Below are positions 1 through 7,224 of a stretch of 9,353 nt of DNA, in pieces. Position 1 is the stretch's first letter; the number at the start of each line of letters is the position of its first letter. Under the pieces are notes generated by a model. It saw only the letters and a list, made by a program, of their open reading frames with translations, did no database searches and was not told where the DNA came from. The position numbers were made by a program, and so were the translations under genes. Source of the DNA: Azoarcus sp. (lineage in GTDB: Bacteria > Pseudomonadota > Gammaproteobacteria > Burkholderiales > Rhodocyclaceae); assembly GCA_031259795.1 (NCBI GenBank), contig JAIRLA010000079.1:1-9353 (forward strand), given 5' to 3'.

Positions 1-333
1 GCCATCAAGGTCTATGAGGAGGTCGTCAGCCGCTTCGGCGAGGACAACTCGCCCGGCGTGCGCGAGGCGGTTGCCCAGGCGCTCGTCAACAAAGGCGTGG
101 CCTTGGCGCTAAAGGACAAGAGCGGGGAGGCCATCAAGGTCTGTGAGGAGGCCGTCAGCCGCTTCGGCGAGGACACTTCGCCCGGCGTGCGCGAGATGGT
201 TGCCAGGGCGCTTGTCCTCAAAGGCTCAGCCTTGGCGCTAAAGGACAAGCGCGGGGAGGCGATCAAGGTCTATGAGGAGGTCGTCAACCGCTTCGGCGCG
301 GACGCCTCGCCCGGCGTGCGCGAGGCGGTTGCC
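1..333 (+). repeat. 129-bp in-frame tandem repeats (about 2.6 units)
   Basis: Units begin at 1, 130 and 259, each opening with GCSATCAAGGTCT. Units 1 and 2 differ at roughly 15 of 129 positions by eye, so they are close to 88% identical in DNA. The third unit matches until about 333 and then diverges. Because 129 is a multiple of 3, gain or loss of a unit keeps the reading frame. The array probably continues to the left of the window. Confidence 0.9.
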
Positions 334-393
334 ATGGCGCGCCGTGGCAAGGAAATCCTGACCCGGCGCAAGGAAACCCTGACCCGACAATAG
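1..393 (+). CDS. TPR-like repeat protein, C-terminal end (5' truncated)
   Basis: The reading frame is open from the first base and stops at TAG 391-393, so only the last 130 residues are in the window and the start lies outside. The protein is made of 43-residue units containing a TPR-like helix pair (pattern NKGVALALKDKSGEAIKVYEE, with the usual Gly/Ala, Leu and EAI..Y positions) plus an extended linker of the form RFGEDxSPGVREAV. That is nine residues longer than the canonical 34-residue TPR. TPR arrays act as protein-protein interaction scaffolds; the partner cannot be inferred. The third unit breaks down after VREAVA and ends in a basic tail with a duplicated KEILTRR/KETLTRQ heptapeptide. 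No signal peptide or catalytic domain is visible in the part present. The family assignment is fairly safe, the function unknown. Confidence 0.8.
   Translation, partial: AIKVYEEVVSRFGEDNSPGVREAVAQALVNKGVALALKDKSGEAIKVCEEAVSRFGEDTSPGVREMVARALVLKGSALALKDKRGEAIKVYEEVVNRFGADASPGVREAVAMARRGKEILTRRKETLTRQ
349..390 (+). repeat. 21-bp tandem duplication at the 3' end of the TPR gene
   Basis: Two adjacent 21-bp copies (349-369 and 370-390) both read AAGGAAAYCCTGACCCG in their first 17 bases. They encode the heptapeptides KEILTRR and KETLTRQ directly before the stop codon. This is an independent, smaller duplication from the 129-bp array. Confidence 0.8.
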
Positions 394-569
394 CGCGCTT
401 CGCGTGGCGGGGCCGCCGGATGGAATGGCGCGTTTGGCACGCTCCGGCAACCCCGCCCGCATCCATCACGAAGCAATCGTATAAGTGTCCCGTTCCAGCT
501 CTTTCCATCCCGTACCGATGCCAGGGTAGGCGGCGGCAGTGTCTTTTCGCTGTCTATTCGAGCGGAGTG
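394..569. other. Intergenic gap between convergent genes; nothing recognisable
   Basis: The TPR gene and the methyltransferase gene converge here. I looked for a bidirectional terminator. The only structures are weak: CGCGCTTCGCG at 394-404, and a GC-rich GGCGGGGCCGCC at about 407-418. Neither is followed by a T-run. No promoter, RNA gene or small ORF with a convincing ribosome site is seen. Confidence 0.5.
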
Positions 570-1205
570 TCAGGGATTCCGGGAAATAACGCGAGATTGG
601 GAATGATTGGGATAGGTCGGCCAGGTGGGCGAGTATGCCTCGGCTTGATTTCCCCACGTCGTCCAGCCTTCGCGCGCCCCACGCCCAAAAAGCTCGAGGA
701 ACGGGCCTGGACTGCACGCCTCGATGATTTCGTATTGCTCATCGGGTTTGCGGGAATGCTCGCGCTTCATTGACCGGATGATATTGACCTGGCTTCTTCC
801 GGGGGCGAGCGTTCGGGCGTTTTTCCCGCGCACGCCGAATAAAATGATTTCGGTGGTATTGCGGAAGTAGAAGCCGACGCCGCGCCCGTCCGGGCCGCCA
901 TCTTTGCGCACCTTGTGCCAAACGAGATTGGCTTTGTATTGAAAGCCCCAAGCCTCCATTACTCGCAAACCTTCAGGCAACAAAGCATTTGGAACCCAAA
1001 GGTAAAGATGGGCGGTGTCGGCACAGACTCTCGCCACGGGAAGGGCGCAAATATCTTCGAGCGTCATGGTGCCGTAGCGATTCAGGCGCTTGTGCTCCGG
1101 GGCGATCTTTCCGGTTTTGTTCTGGAACCGCCACGGCGGGTCGGCCAGGACGGTGGCAAACCGTTCCCCCTTGGTCTTGTCCAGGAGATCTTGTGATGGG
1201 GTCAT
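570..1205 (-). CDS. MT-A70 family adenine-specific methyltransferase
   Basis: This is a 211-residue S-adenosylmethionine-dependent N6-adenine methyltransferase of the MT-A70 superfamily. The catalytic DPPW motif is at residues 22-25 (context VLADPPWRF). It is followed by family blocks HLYLWVPNALLPEG (66-79), WGFQYKANLVWHKVRKDGG (86-104), a GRGVGFYFRNTTEIILFGVRG block (107-127), REHSRKPDEQYEIIE (148-162) and LELFGR (170-175). The family core ends near GNQAEAY, leaving about 20 extra residues. I chose ATG 1205 because the family typically begins shortly before DPPW and because this ATG forms an ATGA overlap with a small upstream ORF; GAGG lies about 10 nt upstream. A longer GTG start at 1364 would overlap the helicase stop but adds 53 residues without family resemblance. 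Bacterial members of this branch are usually DNA m6A enzymes, often in phages or mobile elements. No restriction endonuclease is next to it, so it may be an orphan enzyme; the target site is unknown. Confidence 0.88.
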   Translation of the reverse strand: MTPSQDLLDKTKGERFATVLADPPWRFQNKTGKIAPEHKRLNRYGTMTLEDICALPVARVCADTAHLYLWVPNALLPEGLRVMEAWGFQYKANLVWHKVRKDGGPDGRGVGFYFRNTTEIILFGVRGKNARTLAPGRSQVNIIRSMKREHSRKPDEQYEIIEACSPGPFLELFGRGAREGWTTWGNQAEAYSPTWPTYPNHSQSRVISRNP

Positions 1206-1303
1206 CGCGGCCAGTCCTCGATCAATTCCTGAGTGATACCCGGCGCCAGCACCGGGCAACCGCCATTCCTTCCGGCTTTCATGCGATACAACAGTTTTCC
1301 CAT
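1202..1303 (-). CDS. Possible small ORF (33 aa) coupled to the methyltransferase
   Basis: On the - strand ATG 1303 opens a 33-codon frame ending at TGA 1202-1204, which overlaps the methyltransferase ATG as ATGA, the classic translational-coupling arrangement. The peptide begins MGKLLYRMKAGRNGG and ends GITQELIEDWPR. The same frame is open without a stop back to the TAG of the helicase gene (1364-1366), reading AKRPETGDRVPRYGAS upstream of the ATG, but no start codon lies in that extension. No strong Shine-Dalgarno sequence is seen at 1303. I recognise no family. It could be a real small protein, the decayed end of a longer gene, or an accident of the sequence. Confidence 0.35.
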   Translation of the reverse strand: MGKLLYRMKAGRNGGCPVLAPGITQELIEDWPR

Positions 1304-1363
1304 CCATGTCGTGCTTGCGCCGTACCTCGGAACCCGATCCCCGGTCTCTGGACGCTTGGCCCA

Positions 1364-4300
1364 CTATCGGTCTGCTTCCGGCAGCGGTTCAAACAGCGCG
1401 GCGATGTCCGCTTCGCTGAATTTGATGTCGCCCTGATGTCCCTCCGCGAGGATGCTCGCCGCGAGCGCCGCCTTGCGCTCTTGCAGGGCAAGGATTTTCT
1501 CCTCGATGCTGCCGGCGGCGATGAGTTTGTAGACGAATACGGGTTTGTCCTGGCCCAGGCGGTGGGCGCGGTCGGTGGCCTGGTTTTCCACGGCGGGATT
1601 CCACCAGGGGTCATAGTGGATCACAGTGTCCGCCGCCGTGAGGTTCAGCCCGACGCCGCCCGCCTTGAGGCTGATCAGGAAAACGGGCGCTTCTCCATTC
1701 TGGAAAGCCTTGACCGGCGTTTCCCGGTCGTGCGTGCCGCCATCCAGGCGCACATGGGAGATGCGGGCGCCGGGAAGTTCGGCTTCGATCAGGTCGAGCA
1801 TGGCGGTGAATTGCGAGAAGATGAGGATGCGCCGTCCTTCGTCCACAAGCCCCGGCAGCATGTCCATGAGGAGATCCAGCTTGGCGCGCTCTTTGATCTT
1901 CTTGGCCGAATCGGATTTGATCAGGCGCGGATCGCAGCAGACTTGCCGCAGTTTCAGGAGCGCGTCGAGGATGACGATCTGGCTGCGCTTGAAGCCCTTG
2001 CTGGCGATTTCCGTGCGAACCTTTTCGTCCATGGCCGCCCGCACGGTTTCGTAGAGGTCGCGTTGCGTGCCGGAGAGTTCCACGGTGCGCACGGTGATGG
2101 TTTTCGGGGGAAGTTCCGCGGCGACTTCGTCTTTTTTGCGGCGCAGGATGAAAGGGCGCAGCCGGCGCGCGAGCAGGTCGCGGCGCAATGTGTCGCCCTG
2201 CTTTTCGATGGGCGTGCGCCAGATGCGGGTGAAATCCCTGTTGCTGCCGAGAAAGCCGGGCAAAAGGAAATCGAATTGCGTCCACAGTTCTCCAAGATGG
2301 TTTTCCAGCGGGGTGCCGGTCAGGCAGAGGCGGTGCCTTGCCTTGATCTGGCGGACGGTTTCGGCGCTCTTGCTGCGGAAATTCTTGACGGTCTGGGCTT
2401 CATCCAGGATGAGCATGTGATATTCGTGTTGCCCGAGCGCTTCGCCGTCCCGCCAGAGGAGCGGGTAGGTGGTGAGGACGATGTCGTGTCCCGGTATTTC
2501 GGCGAAGCGCTCCTTGCGGTCCTTGCCGTGCAGGCTCAGGACTTTGAGCGAGGGGGCGAAGCGGGCGGTTTCGTTTTTCCAGTTGAAGATGAGCGAGGTG
2601 GGCAGTACCGCCAGGACGGGGGCGTCCAGGCGGCCCGCTTCTTTTTCCAGCAGGATGTGCGCCAGCGCTTGCGCGGTTTTGCCCAGGCCCATGTCGTCGG
2701 CGAGAATGCCCGCCAAATCCTGCTCGCGCAGGTATTGCAGCCAGGCCAGGCCCGCGCGCTGATAGTCGCGCAAGGTGAGCTGCAAGCCTTGCGGCGGCGC
2801 GACATCCCGCACGCCATGGCTGTGCCGCAGGCGTTCGGCGAGCTGGATGATGGTTTCCGGCCCCTTGAATTTCCAGCGGGATTGGTCCTGGAATTCGTCC
2901 AGGCGCGCGGCGTCCCAGCGGGAAAGTTGCAATGGGCCGTTCTCGTAGCCCGAACCCGCGAAAAGGTCGATCAATACATGCACGATGGGTTGCAGCCGCC
3001 CGGCGGGCACGCGCAGGCGACGCCTGTCTTCGGTCATCAGCGTGACGGGGTCTTCGGGAGGGATGTCGGCAAAGGCGTCCGCATTCAGCCAGCGCGGTTC
3101 CCGGCGGAAGAGGTCCGCCAGCAGGGGCGCGAGCGACAGGCGTTCGCCTTCGACCACCACGCCCAGATCGAGGGATAGCCAGCCTTCCCCGGTTTCGTCG
3201 ATGTCCGCTTCCCAGGATTCGACTTCCAGATAGTGGTGGCGAAAGCCCGGTTTGAACAGGAGCCGCCAGCCGGATTGTTCCAGTTTCTTGCGGTTCTGCA
3301 TGAAATCAAGCCAGTCTTCTTCCGCAGGCAGGGTATAGATTTCCGTGGAATGCAAGCGCTCGGGCAGGAAATATAGTCTATGAGAAAGCGTCACACGAAA
3401 ACCGAACGATTCAAGCAAGGTTTGCATCAGCTTCTCTTCGGCGTTGTGATCGCGTTGCAGCCGGACGACTTCGCCGCTTTTCAGCGTAATATATTCGCGC
3501 ATATCGCCGGGCGGCACGCACGCTTCACCGTAAAGGAAAGCCACCGTGGCGTAATCGAATTTGCTGGACTTGTAGCTGCCGTCCGCTTGCTGTTGCATGT
3601 AGACGCCATCGAGCGTGTCAAGCTGCAATTCGCCCAGCGGCGGCCCCGCCAATACGCGGCATGCCGTTTCCGGATCGGGCAGGGGCAGGGGCGTTTGCGG
3701 CGAGATTTCGGCCAGCGTTTTGGCGACCAGCGCGGCCTCGTGCCTGGAAATGGGTTGCAAGGTCAGGAGCTTTTCGGCAAACGCGGCGGGCATGGCGACG
3801 TCCAGCGGGCCAAGTTCTCCAGTGCTTCGATCCAGATACCACGGCGGCAAGAGCGGAAGTACTTGAGTGGCGGCGGCGATTGCGGCGTCGACTTCGACCG
3901 TGGGGCGCTGTGAACCTCCGTTTCCCGGTTTCCAGGCAATTCGCGCGGGACGGGGCGCGCCTTTCTTGAGAACCTCCTCCATGTGATCCGCGCTCAGGCG
4001 CGCGCTGTCGATGAGCAGTTCCAGCAAATTGCCGAGGTCGGTGCGCCGCGGAAGCATGATGGAGAGGTCGTCATAATAGCCGCCATAGAACTCGTCATAA
4101 TCGTCATAATCGTCGTCGACATGGCGATTTGTATACGACTTTCGTTGCAGGTTCCAGAGCCGGCGGAGAATGGGTAAATCGTCTTCCGAGACGAATTTCG
4201 GCGGCGTCACGAGGGCGCGCTCGGTCAAAACCCAATTGCGCGCCAATTTCAGGTTGCCTCCTTTCTGGATGTACAACAGCACCGTGTTGGGTGATATTTC

Positions 4301-4750
4301 GATACGGTAGAAGAGCCGCGCCGGCGGCGCGCCCTTGCGTTTCTTGGGGGGCGCTCCGTCCGACTGGACGATCTGGCGCAATTCGGTGAGCCACGCGTGC
4401 AGGTACGGAGAAACCGCCTCGTCCTGCCGTTCCGGCATCTGGAATCTTTCCAGTACCTTCAGGGACGCCGCCGCCACATGTTCGCAGTTATGGCCCTGGG
4501 AGCAGGAACAAACGCCCAGGACGCCATGGCGCGTGATCTCCGCGTGCACTTTATAAGATTGGCCGGCATCGCCGTTTACGATGGCGGCCAATATGGGGTA
4601 CTCGTATTCAAGGCGCTTGATCCGTCCTTCCCGCAAATGAGTTTCGCCGCGCGTGACGGTCTTTTGTCCCAGCCAACCGACGAGATCTTCGTAAGTGAAA
4701 CTGAAACGGTTGTCCTGGTATTTCCGTATGAGATCCTGATATTTCCGCAT
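1364..4750 (-). CDS. SNF2-family DEAD/DEAH-box helicase with N-terminal SWIM zinc finger
   Basis: This 1128-residue protein has the usual architecture of large bacterial SWIM-SNF2 proteins. A SWIM zinc finger (C81, C83, C89, H91) is followed by a poorly conserved middle region, a SNF2_N ATPase domain from about residue 655 and a helicase C-terminal domain to about 1105. Visible motifs are the Q-motif-like LRDYQRAGLAWL (660-671), motif I DDMGLGKT (685-692), Ia LPTSLIFNW (716-724), II DEAQ (783-786), III LTGTPLEN (810-817), a conserved LRRKK (869-873), IV ILIFSQF (975-981), V LKAGGVGLNLT (1028-1038) and VI QATDRAHRLGQ (1057-1067). All key residues look intact, so it should be an active ATPase and DNA/nucleoprotein translocase; its substrate is unknown. 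An odd Asp/Tyr-rich insert lies at 211-228. The ATG at 4750 has GGAG 10 nt upstream. It starts 51 bp after the lipoprotein stop and may be cotranscribed with the Mce operon and with the methyltransferase that follows. Confidence 0.95.
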   Translation of the reverse strand: MRKYQDLIRKYQDNRFSFTYEDLVGWLGQKTVTRGETHLREGRIKRLEYEYPILAAIVNGDAGQSYKVHAEITRHGVLGVCSCSQGHNCEHVAAASLKVLERFQMPERQDEAVSPYLHAWLTELRQIVQSDGAPPKKRKGAPPARLFYRIEISPNTVLLYIQKGGNLKLARNWVLTERALVTPPKFVSEDDLPILRRLWNLQRKSYTNRHVDDDYDDYDEFYGGYYDDLSIMLPRRTDLGNLLELLIDSARLSADHMEEVLKKGAPRPARIAWKPGNGGSQRPTVEVDAAIAAATQVLPLLPPWYLDRSTGELGPLDVAMPAAFAEKLLTLQPISRHEAALVAKTLAEISPQTPLPLPDPETACRVLAGPPLGELQLDTLDGVYMQQQADGSYKSSKFDYATVAFLYGEACVPPGDMREYITLKSGEVVRLQRDHNAEEKLMQTLLESFGFRVTLSHRLYFLPERLHSTEIYTLPAEEDWLDFMQNRKKLEQSGWRLLFKPGFRHHYLEVESWEADIDETGEGWLSLDLGVVVEGERLSLAPLLADLFRREPRWLNADAFADIPPEDPVTLMTEDRRRLRVPAGRLQPIVHVLIDLFAGSGYENGPLQLSRWDAARLDEFQDQSRWKFKGPETIIQLAERLRHSHGVRDVAPPQGLQLTLRDYQRAGLAWLQYLREQDLAGILADDMGLGKTAQALAHILLEKEAGRLDAPVLAVLPTSLIFNWKNETARFAPSLKVLSLHGKDRKERFAEIPGHDIVLTTYPLLWRDGEALGQHEYHMLILDEAQTVKNFRSKSAETVRQIKARHRLCLTGTPLENHLGELWTQFDFLLPGFLGSNRDFTRIWRTPIEKQGDTLRRDLLARRLRPFILRRKKDEVAAELPPKTITVRTVELSGTQRDLYETVRAAMDEKVRTEIASKGFKRSQIVILDALLKLRQVCCDPRLIKSDSAKKIKERAKLDLLMDMLPGLVDEGRRILIFSQFTAMLDLIEAELPGARISHVRLDGGTHDRETPVKAFQNGEAPVFLISLKAGGVGLNLTAADTVIHYDPWWNPAVENQATDRAHRLGQDKPVFVYKLIAAGSIEEKILALQERKAALAASILAEGHQGDIKFSEADIAALFEPLPEADR
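4068..4118 (-). repeat. 9-bp repeats encoding an Asp/Tyr-rich insert in the helicase
   Basis: The + strand nonamer TCGTCATAA occurs at 4068-4076, 4092-4100 and 4101-4109, followed by a degenerate TCGTCGTCG at 4110-4118. On the coding strand this gives DYD-type tripeptides, producing the acidic stretch VDDDYDDYDEFYGGYYDD at residues 211-228. The tandem copies suggest slippage within an unstructured linker between the SWIM region and the rest of the protein. Confidence 0.75.
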
Positions 4751-4782
4751 GAAGAACAGACTCCGAAAAATAGACTCCGAAA
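4713..4782 (-). repeat. Two small tandem duplications flanking the helicase start codon
   Basis: Upstream of the start, AGACTCCGAAA (+ strand) occurs at 4758-4768 and 4772-4782, period 14. Each copy carries a CTCC that reads as a GGAG Shine-Dalgarno core on the coding strand; the proximal one is 10 nt from the ATG. Within the gene, TCCTGRTATTTCCGYAT occurs at 4713-4729 and 4734-4750, period 21, giving the repeated N-terminal peptide MRKYQDL/IRKYQDN. The two duplications are independent in unit and period. Confidence 0.75.
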
Positions 4783-4801
4783 GATAAACTCCTGTTCGCC
4801 T

Positions 4802-5482
4802 TCACTGCCCGGAAGAATCGGCGCCCGCTGCGGGATACGCCGTGTTCGCGTTTTGCGCCGCATCGCCTTGCGCGATCGTCCACGCCACCAATTCGGCGGC
4901 GAGCCGGTCGGCGGCGGCGCCAAAAGCCGCGACGACGGCGGGGACCGCGCTGGCGGCGGCGGCGGCCCGGCGCTCGAAGACGCGGCTGGCGACGATGCGG
5001 CGGCTGGCGGTGTCGATCAGGCGGACATCGAGCCGGATTACCGCCTCCGGAAGGGAAGCGCCGCCTGGGCGATATTCGCTGTGGAAAGCGTTCAGGTCGC
5101 TGAGGAGTTCGAGATCGGCGAAGGCGCGCATTTCATCGGTCGACAGGGCGCTGACGCGGCCATCCATCCGGAATGCGTCGAACAGGCGGTTGCGCATGAG
5201 CAGCGGCGCGGGTTCGTGCCAGTTCGCGCCTTTGTAGACGCTGACCCGGTTCTGCTCGGGAATGACGAGGATGCGCTGCCCGAGCAATTGTCCGCCTGTC
5301 TCTGGCCGGGCGATGCGCAGCGACCATGGGCGGGGGGCGCCGTCGCCGTCCGCCGGTTTCGGGACGGCCGCGGGCAGCAGGTAAACATCGACGGGCTGCG
5401 GCGCGGGCAGGAGCGAACACGCCGCGGACAGCAGGACGCACAGCGCCCCCAGGGCGGCGCGGCAAGCGCGATGGCGGTTCAT
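4802..5482 (-). CDS. ABC-type transport auxiliary lipoprotein (PqiC-like)
   Basis: This 226-residue protein has a short signal peptide with basic start MNRHR, a hydrophobic core and a lipobox-like LLSAAC ending at C22, so it should be lipid-anchored, probably at the outer membrane. The mature part matches the ABC transport auxiliary lipoprotein family: YLLP at 34-37, a SLRIARPE strand (54-61), ILVIPEQNRVSVYKGANW (71-88), and a RLFDAF helix followed by predicted strands such as VIRLDVRLIDTASRRIV. Family members such as PqiC partner MCE proteins and are thought to dock the lipid conduit to the outer membrane. The ATG overlaps the upstream MCE gene's stop as ATGA, and GGAG sits 8 nt upstream. 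A run of Ala residues (about 170-190) precedes the final helix. The last 20 residues are polar and low in conservation. The gene is the last of the tight four-gene operon. Confidence 0.88.
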   Translation of the reverse strand: MNRHRACRAALGALCVLLSAACSLLPAPQPVDVYLLPAAVPKPADGDGAPRPWSLRIARPETGGQLLGQRILVIPEQNRVSVYKGANWHEPAPLLMRNRLFDAFRMDGRVSALSTDEMRAFADLELLSDLNAFHSEYRPGGASLPEAVIRLDVRLIDTASRRIVASRVFERRAAAAASAVPAVVAAFGAAADRLAAELVAWTIAQGDAAQNANTAYPAAGADSSGQ

Positions 5483-6411
5483 GGTTTGAACTCCCGGGTG
5501 GGTTCGAGGCCGAGGAGATAATCGGCGGGACGCTCTTCGAGGCGGCGGGCGATGACGCGCAATGATGCCAGCGTGGCGCGCAATTCGGTGACGGCGGGAC
5601 CGAGATCGGCCAGGGCGGTGAGACCGGCGTCGAGCGGCGCGCGGTTGTCGGTGAGCAATTTTTCGATGGATTGCGTCGTGCGTTCGAGCGCGGACATCGC
5701 GCGTTGCGCACTGTCGAGCGCGGTGCGGCCCTGCCCGTCGAGCAGGCGATTGGCCGCGCGCAGCAATTTCGACGCATCCTCGAGCACCGCGTTGGCCTGC
5801 TCGCTGGCGCGGGCGAGCTGGCGCAGCGCCTGGCGTATCTCGTCGCGTTCGGCGGCCAGCGCGGCCGTGGTGCGTTCGAGGTTTTCCAGGCTGTGACCAA
5901 TGCTGGCGATATTGTCCCGCGAGAACAGCCTCTGGACGTTGACCAGAGCGCCGTTGACGTTGGCGATCACGTCCTCGCCGCCATCGAGCAGCTTGCTGAG
6001 CGAGGAAGGCTCGGTGTCGATGAGCGGGATTTCGCCGGGCCGCGGACGCAGGGGCGCGCCGCTGCCCGTGGTGAGGCGGATGGTCGACAGGCCGGTGATG
6101 CTGGCCGTGTGCAGGCGGGCGCGGGTATCCTCATAGACCGGCGCGGCGCTGTCGACATGGATGCGCGCCCTGACCCGGCGCGGGTCGGAGGGATCGAGGC
6201 GCAAGTCGTCGACCGTGCCGATCCGGATGCCCTTGAATTCGACCGCGCTGCCTTTCGACAGGCCGGAGACGGCCTCGTCGAACACGACATCATAGACATT
6301 GAAATGGCTGTCGCTGCCGGAACGCCCCATCCACAGGGCGAAAGCGAGCGCCGCGCCCAGCGCGAAAACAGTAAAAAGACCGATCAGCATATGATGCGCA
6401 CGGGTTTCCAT
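5479..6411 (-). CDS. MlaD-family MCE-domain lipid transport protein
   Basis: This 310-residue protein has one N-terminal membrane anchor (about residues 8-28, HMLIGLFTVFALGAALAFAL) and then a single MCE domain at about 38-117. The domain shows the typical order: VSGLSKGSAVEFKGIRIG, then VRARIHVDSAAPVYEDTRA, then ITGLSTIRLTTG. The rest (about 130-290) is helical and repetitive in character, with many heptad-like Leu/Ala positions. This resembles the longer Mce/Pqi-type proteins more than E. coli MlaD, which is about 180 residues. MCE proteins form periplasmic hexameric rings with a hydrophobic pore for phospholipids; the long helical C-terminus could build a needle-like extension. A strong GGAGGGAG ribosome site lies 7 nt before the ATG, inside the end of the ATPase gene, with a 3-nt intergenic gap. 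Confidence 0.93.
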   Translation of the reverse strand: METRAHHMLIGLFTVFALGAALAFALWMGRSGSDSHFNVYDVVFDEAVSGLSKGSAVEFKGIRIGTVDDLRLDPSDPRRVRARIHVDSAAPVYEDTRARLHTASITGLSTIRLTTGSGAPLRPRPGEIPLIDTEPSSLSKLLDGGEDVIANVNGALVNVQRLFSRDNIASIGHSLENLERTTAALAAERDEIRQALRQLARASEQANAVLEDASKLLRAANRLLDGQGRTALDSAQRAMSALERTTQSIEKLLTDNRAPLDAGLTALADLGPAVTELRATLASLRVIARRLEERPADYLLGLEPTREFKP

Positions 6412-6414
6412 CTC

Positions 6415-7224
6415 TTAGCTCCCTCCGCTTGCGGGCCGGCGCCCCTGTGTCGCCGCCAGGGCGGCGCGGCCGCGCGGGCCATGGAAATAATCGTGAATCC
6501 AGGCATCGTCGACGGCGGCGACCGCCGCCAGCGCGCCGCTGACCAGCACGCGCCGTCGCGCCAGCACGGCCACCCGGTCGACAATGGTGTAAAGGGTATC
6601 GAGATCGTGAGTGACGAGAAAGACGGTGAGGCCGAGCGCGTCGCGCAGAGTCAGGATCAACTGGTCGAAAGCCGCCGCGCCGATGGGATCGAGTCCGGCG
6701 GTCGGCTCGTCGAGAAAAAGAACATCGGGGTCGAGCGCCAGCGCGCGCGCCAGCGCCGCGCGCTTGACCATGCCGCCCGAAAGCGCCGCCGGCGGCTTGC
6801 CGCCCGCCTCCGGCGGCAGCCCGGCCAGCGCGATCTTGAGCGCGGCGAGGCGCGCGGCCTCGACGGCGGGCAAGCGGGCATGCTCGATCAGCGGCAGGGC
6901 GACATTCTCGGCCACGGTGAGCGAGGAAAACAGCGCCCCCTGCTGGAAAAGCACGCCGAAGCGGCGCGCCAGCGCGGCGCGCCCGCCCGGCGGCAGGGCA
7001 TGCAAATCCTGTCCGAACATGCGCACCGTCCCCGCGGCGGGACGGTTGAGGCCGATGAGCGTGCGCAACAGCACCGATTTACCCGTGCCCGAACCGCCGA
7101 CGATGGCGAGAATCTCGCCGCGCCGCAGATCCAGATCGAGCCCGTCGTGCACCACCTGCGCGCCGAACTGGTTGCGCACGCCGCGCGCCTCGACAAGAAC
7201 CTCGCCCGTCCGCCCCGCGTTCAC
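6415..7224 (-). CDS. ABC transporter ATPase of the Mce/Mla type (MlaF-like)
   Basis: This 269-residue nucleotide-binding subunit powers the lipid transporter. All ABC motifs are intact: Walker A GGSGTGKS (43-50), Q-loop FQQGALFSS (93-101), signature LSGGM (148-152), Walker B VLFLDEP (168-174), D-loop GLDP (177-180) and switch histidine H206 (VTHDLDT). The GALFSSLTVAENV stretch after the Q-loop and the SGGMxKRxALARAL pattern are characteristic of the MlaF subfamily. I chose GTG 7224 because it overlaps the permease stop as GTGA, with GGAG 8 nt upstream, and gives the normal family length. The same frame stays open to 8154, but that extension lies over the permease gene and has no domain content. 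The C-terminus (ATQGRRPASGGS) is a polar tail that also carries the Shine-Dalgarno sequence for the MCE gene. Confidence 0.95.
   Translation of the reverse strand: MNAGRTGEVLVEARGVRNQFGAQVVHDGLDLDLRRGEILAIVGGSGTGKSVLLRTLIGLNRPAAGTVRMFGQDLHALPPGGRAALARRFGVLFQQGALFSSLTVAENVALPLIEHARLPAVEAARLAALKIALAGLPPEAGGKPPAALSGGMVKRAALARALALDPDVLFLDEPTAGLDPIGAAAFDQLILTLRDALGLTVFLVTHDLDTLYTIVDRVAVLARRRVLVSGALAAVAAVDDAWIHDYFHGPRGRAALAATQGRRPASGGS

Noticed and set aside
394..420. Possible terminator after the TPR gene
   Set aside because: Only short GC-rich stems and no T-run on either strand.
420..773. 117-codon + strand frame after the TPR gene
   Set aside because: No ribosome site, no recognisable domain, and its second half overlaps the 3' end of the methyltransferase on the opposite strand.
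570..1364. 264-codon version of the methyltransferase from GTG 1364
   Set aside because: The TAGTG overlap with the helicase stop is tempting, but the added 53 residues lack family resemblance. ATG 1205 gives the expected distance to DPPW and has its own ATGA overlap. Not completely excluded.
989..3178. 729-codon open frame on the + strand
   Set aside because: It lies entirely antisense to the methyltransferase region and the helicase gene, whose motifs are unmistakable. Its composition is the Arg/Ala/Gln-rich pattern of a GC-rich antisense shadow, with no recognisable domain.
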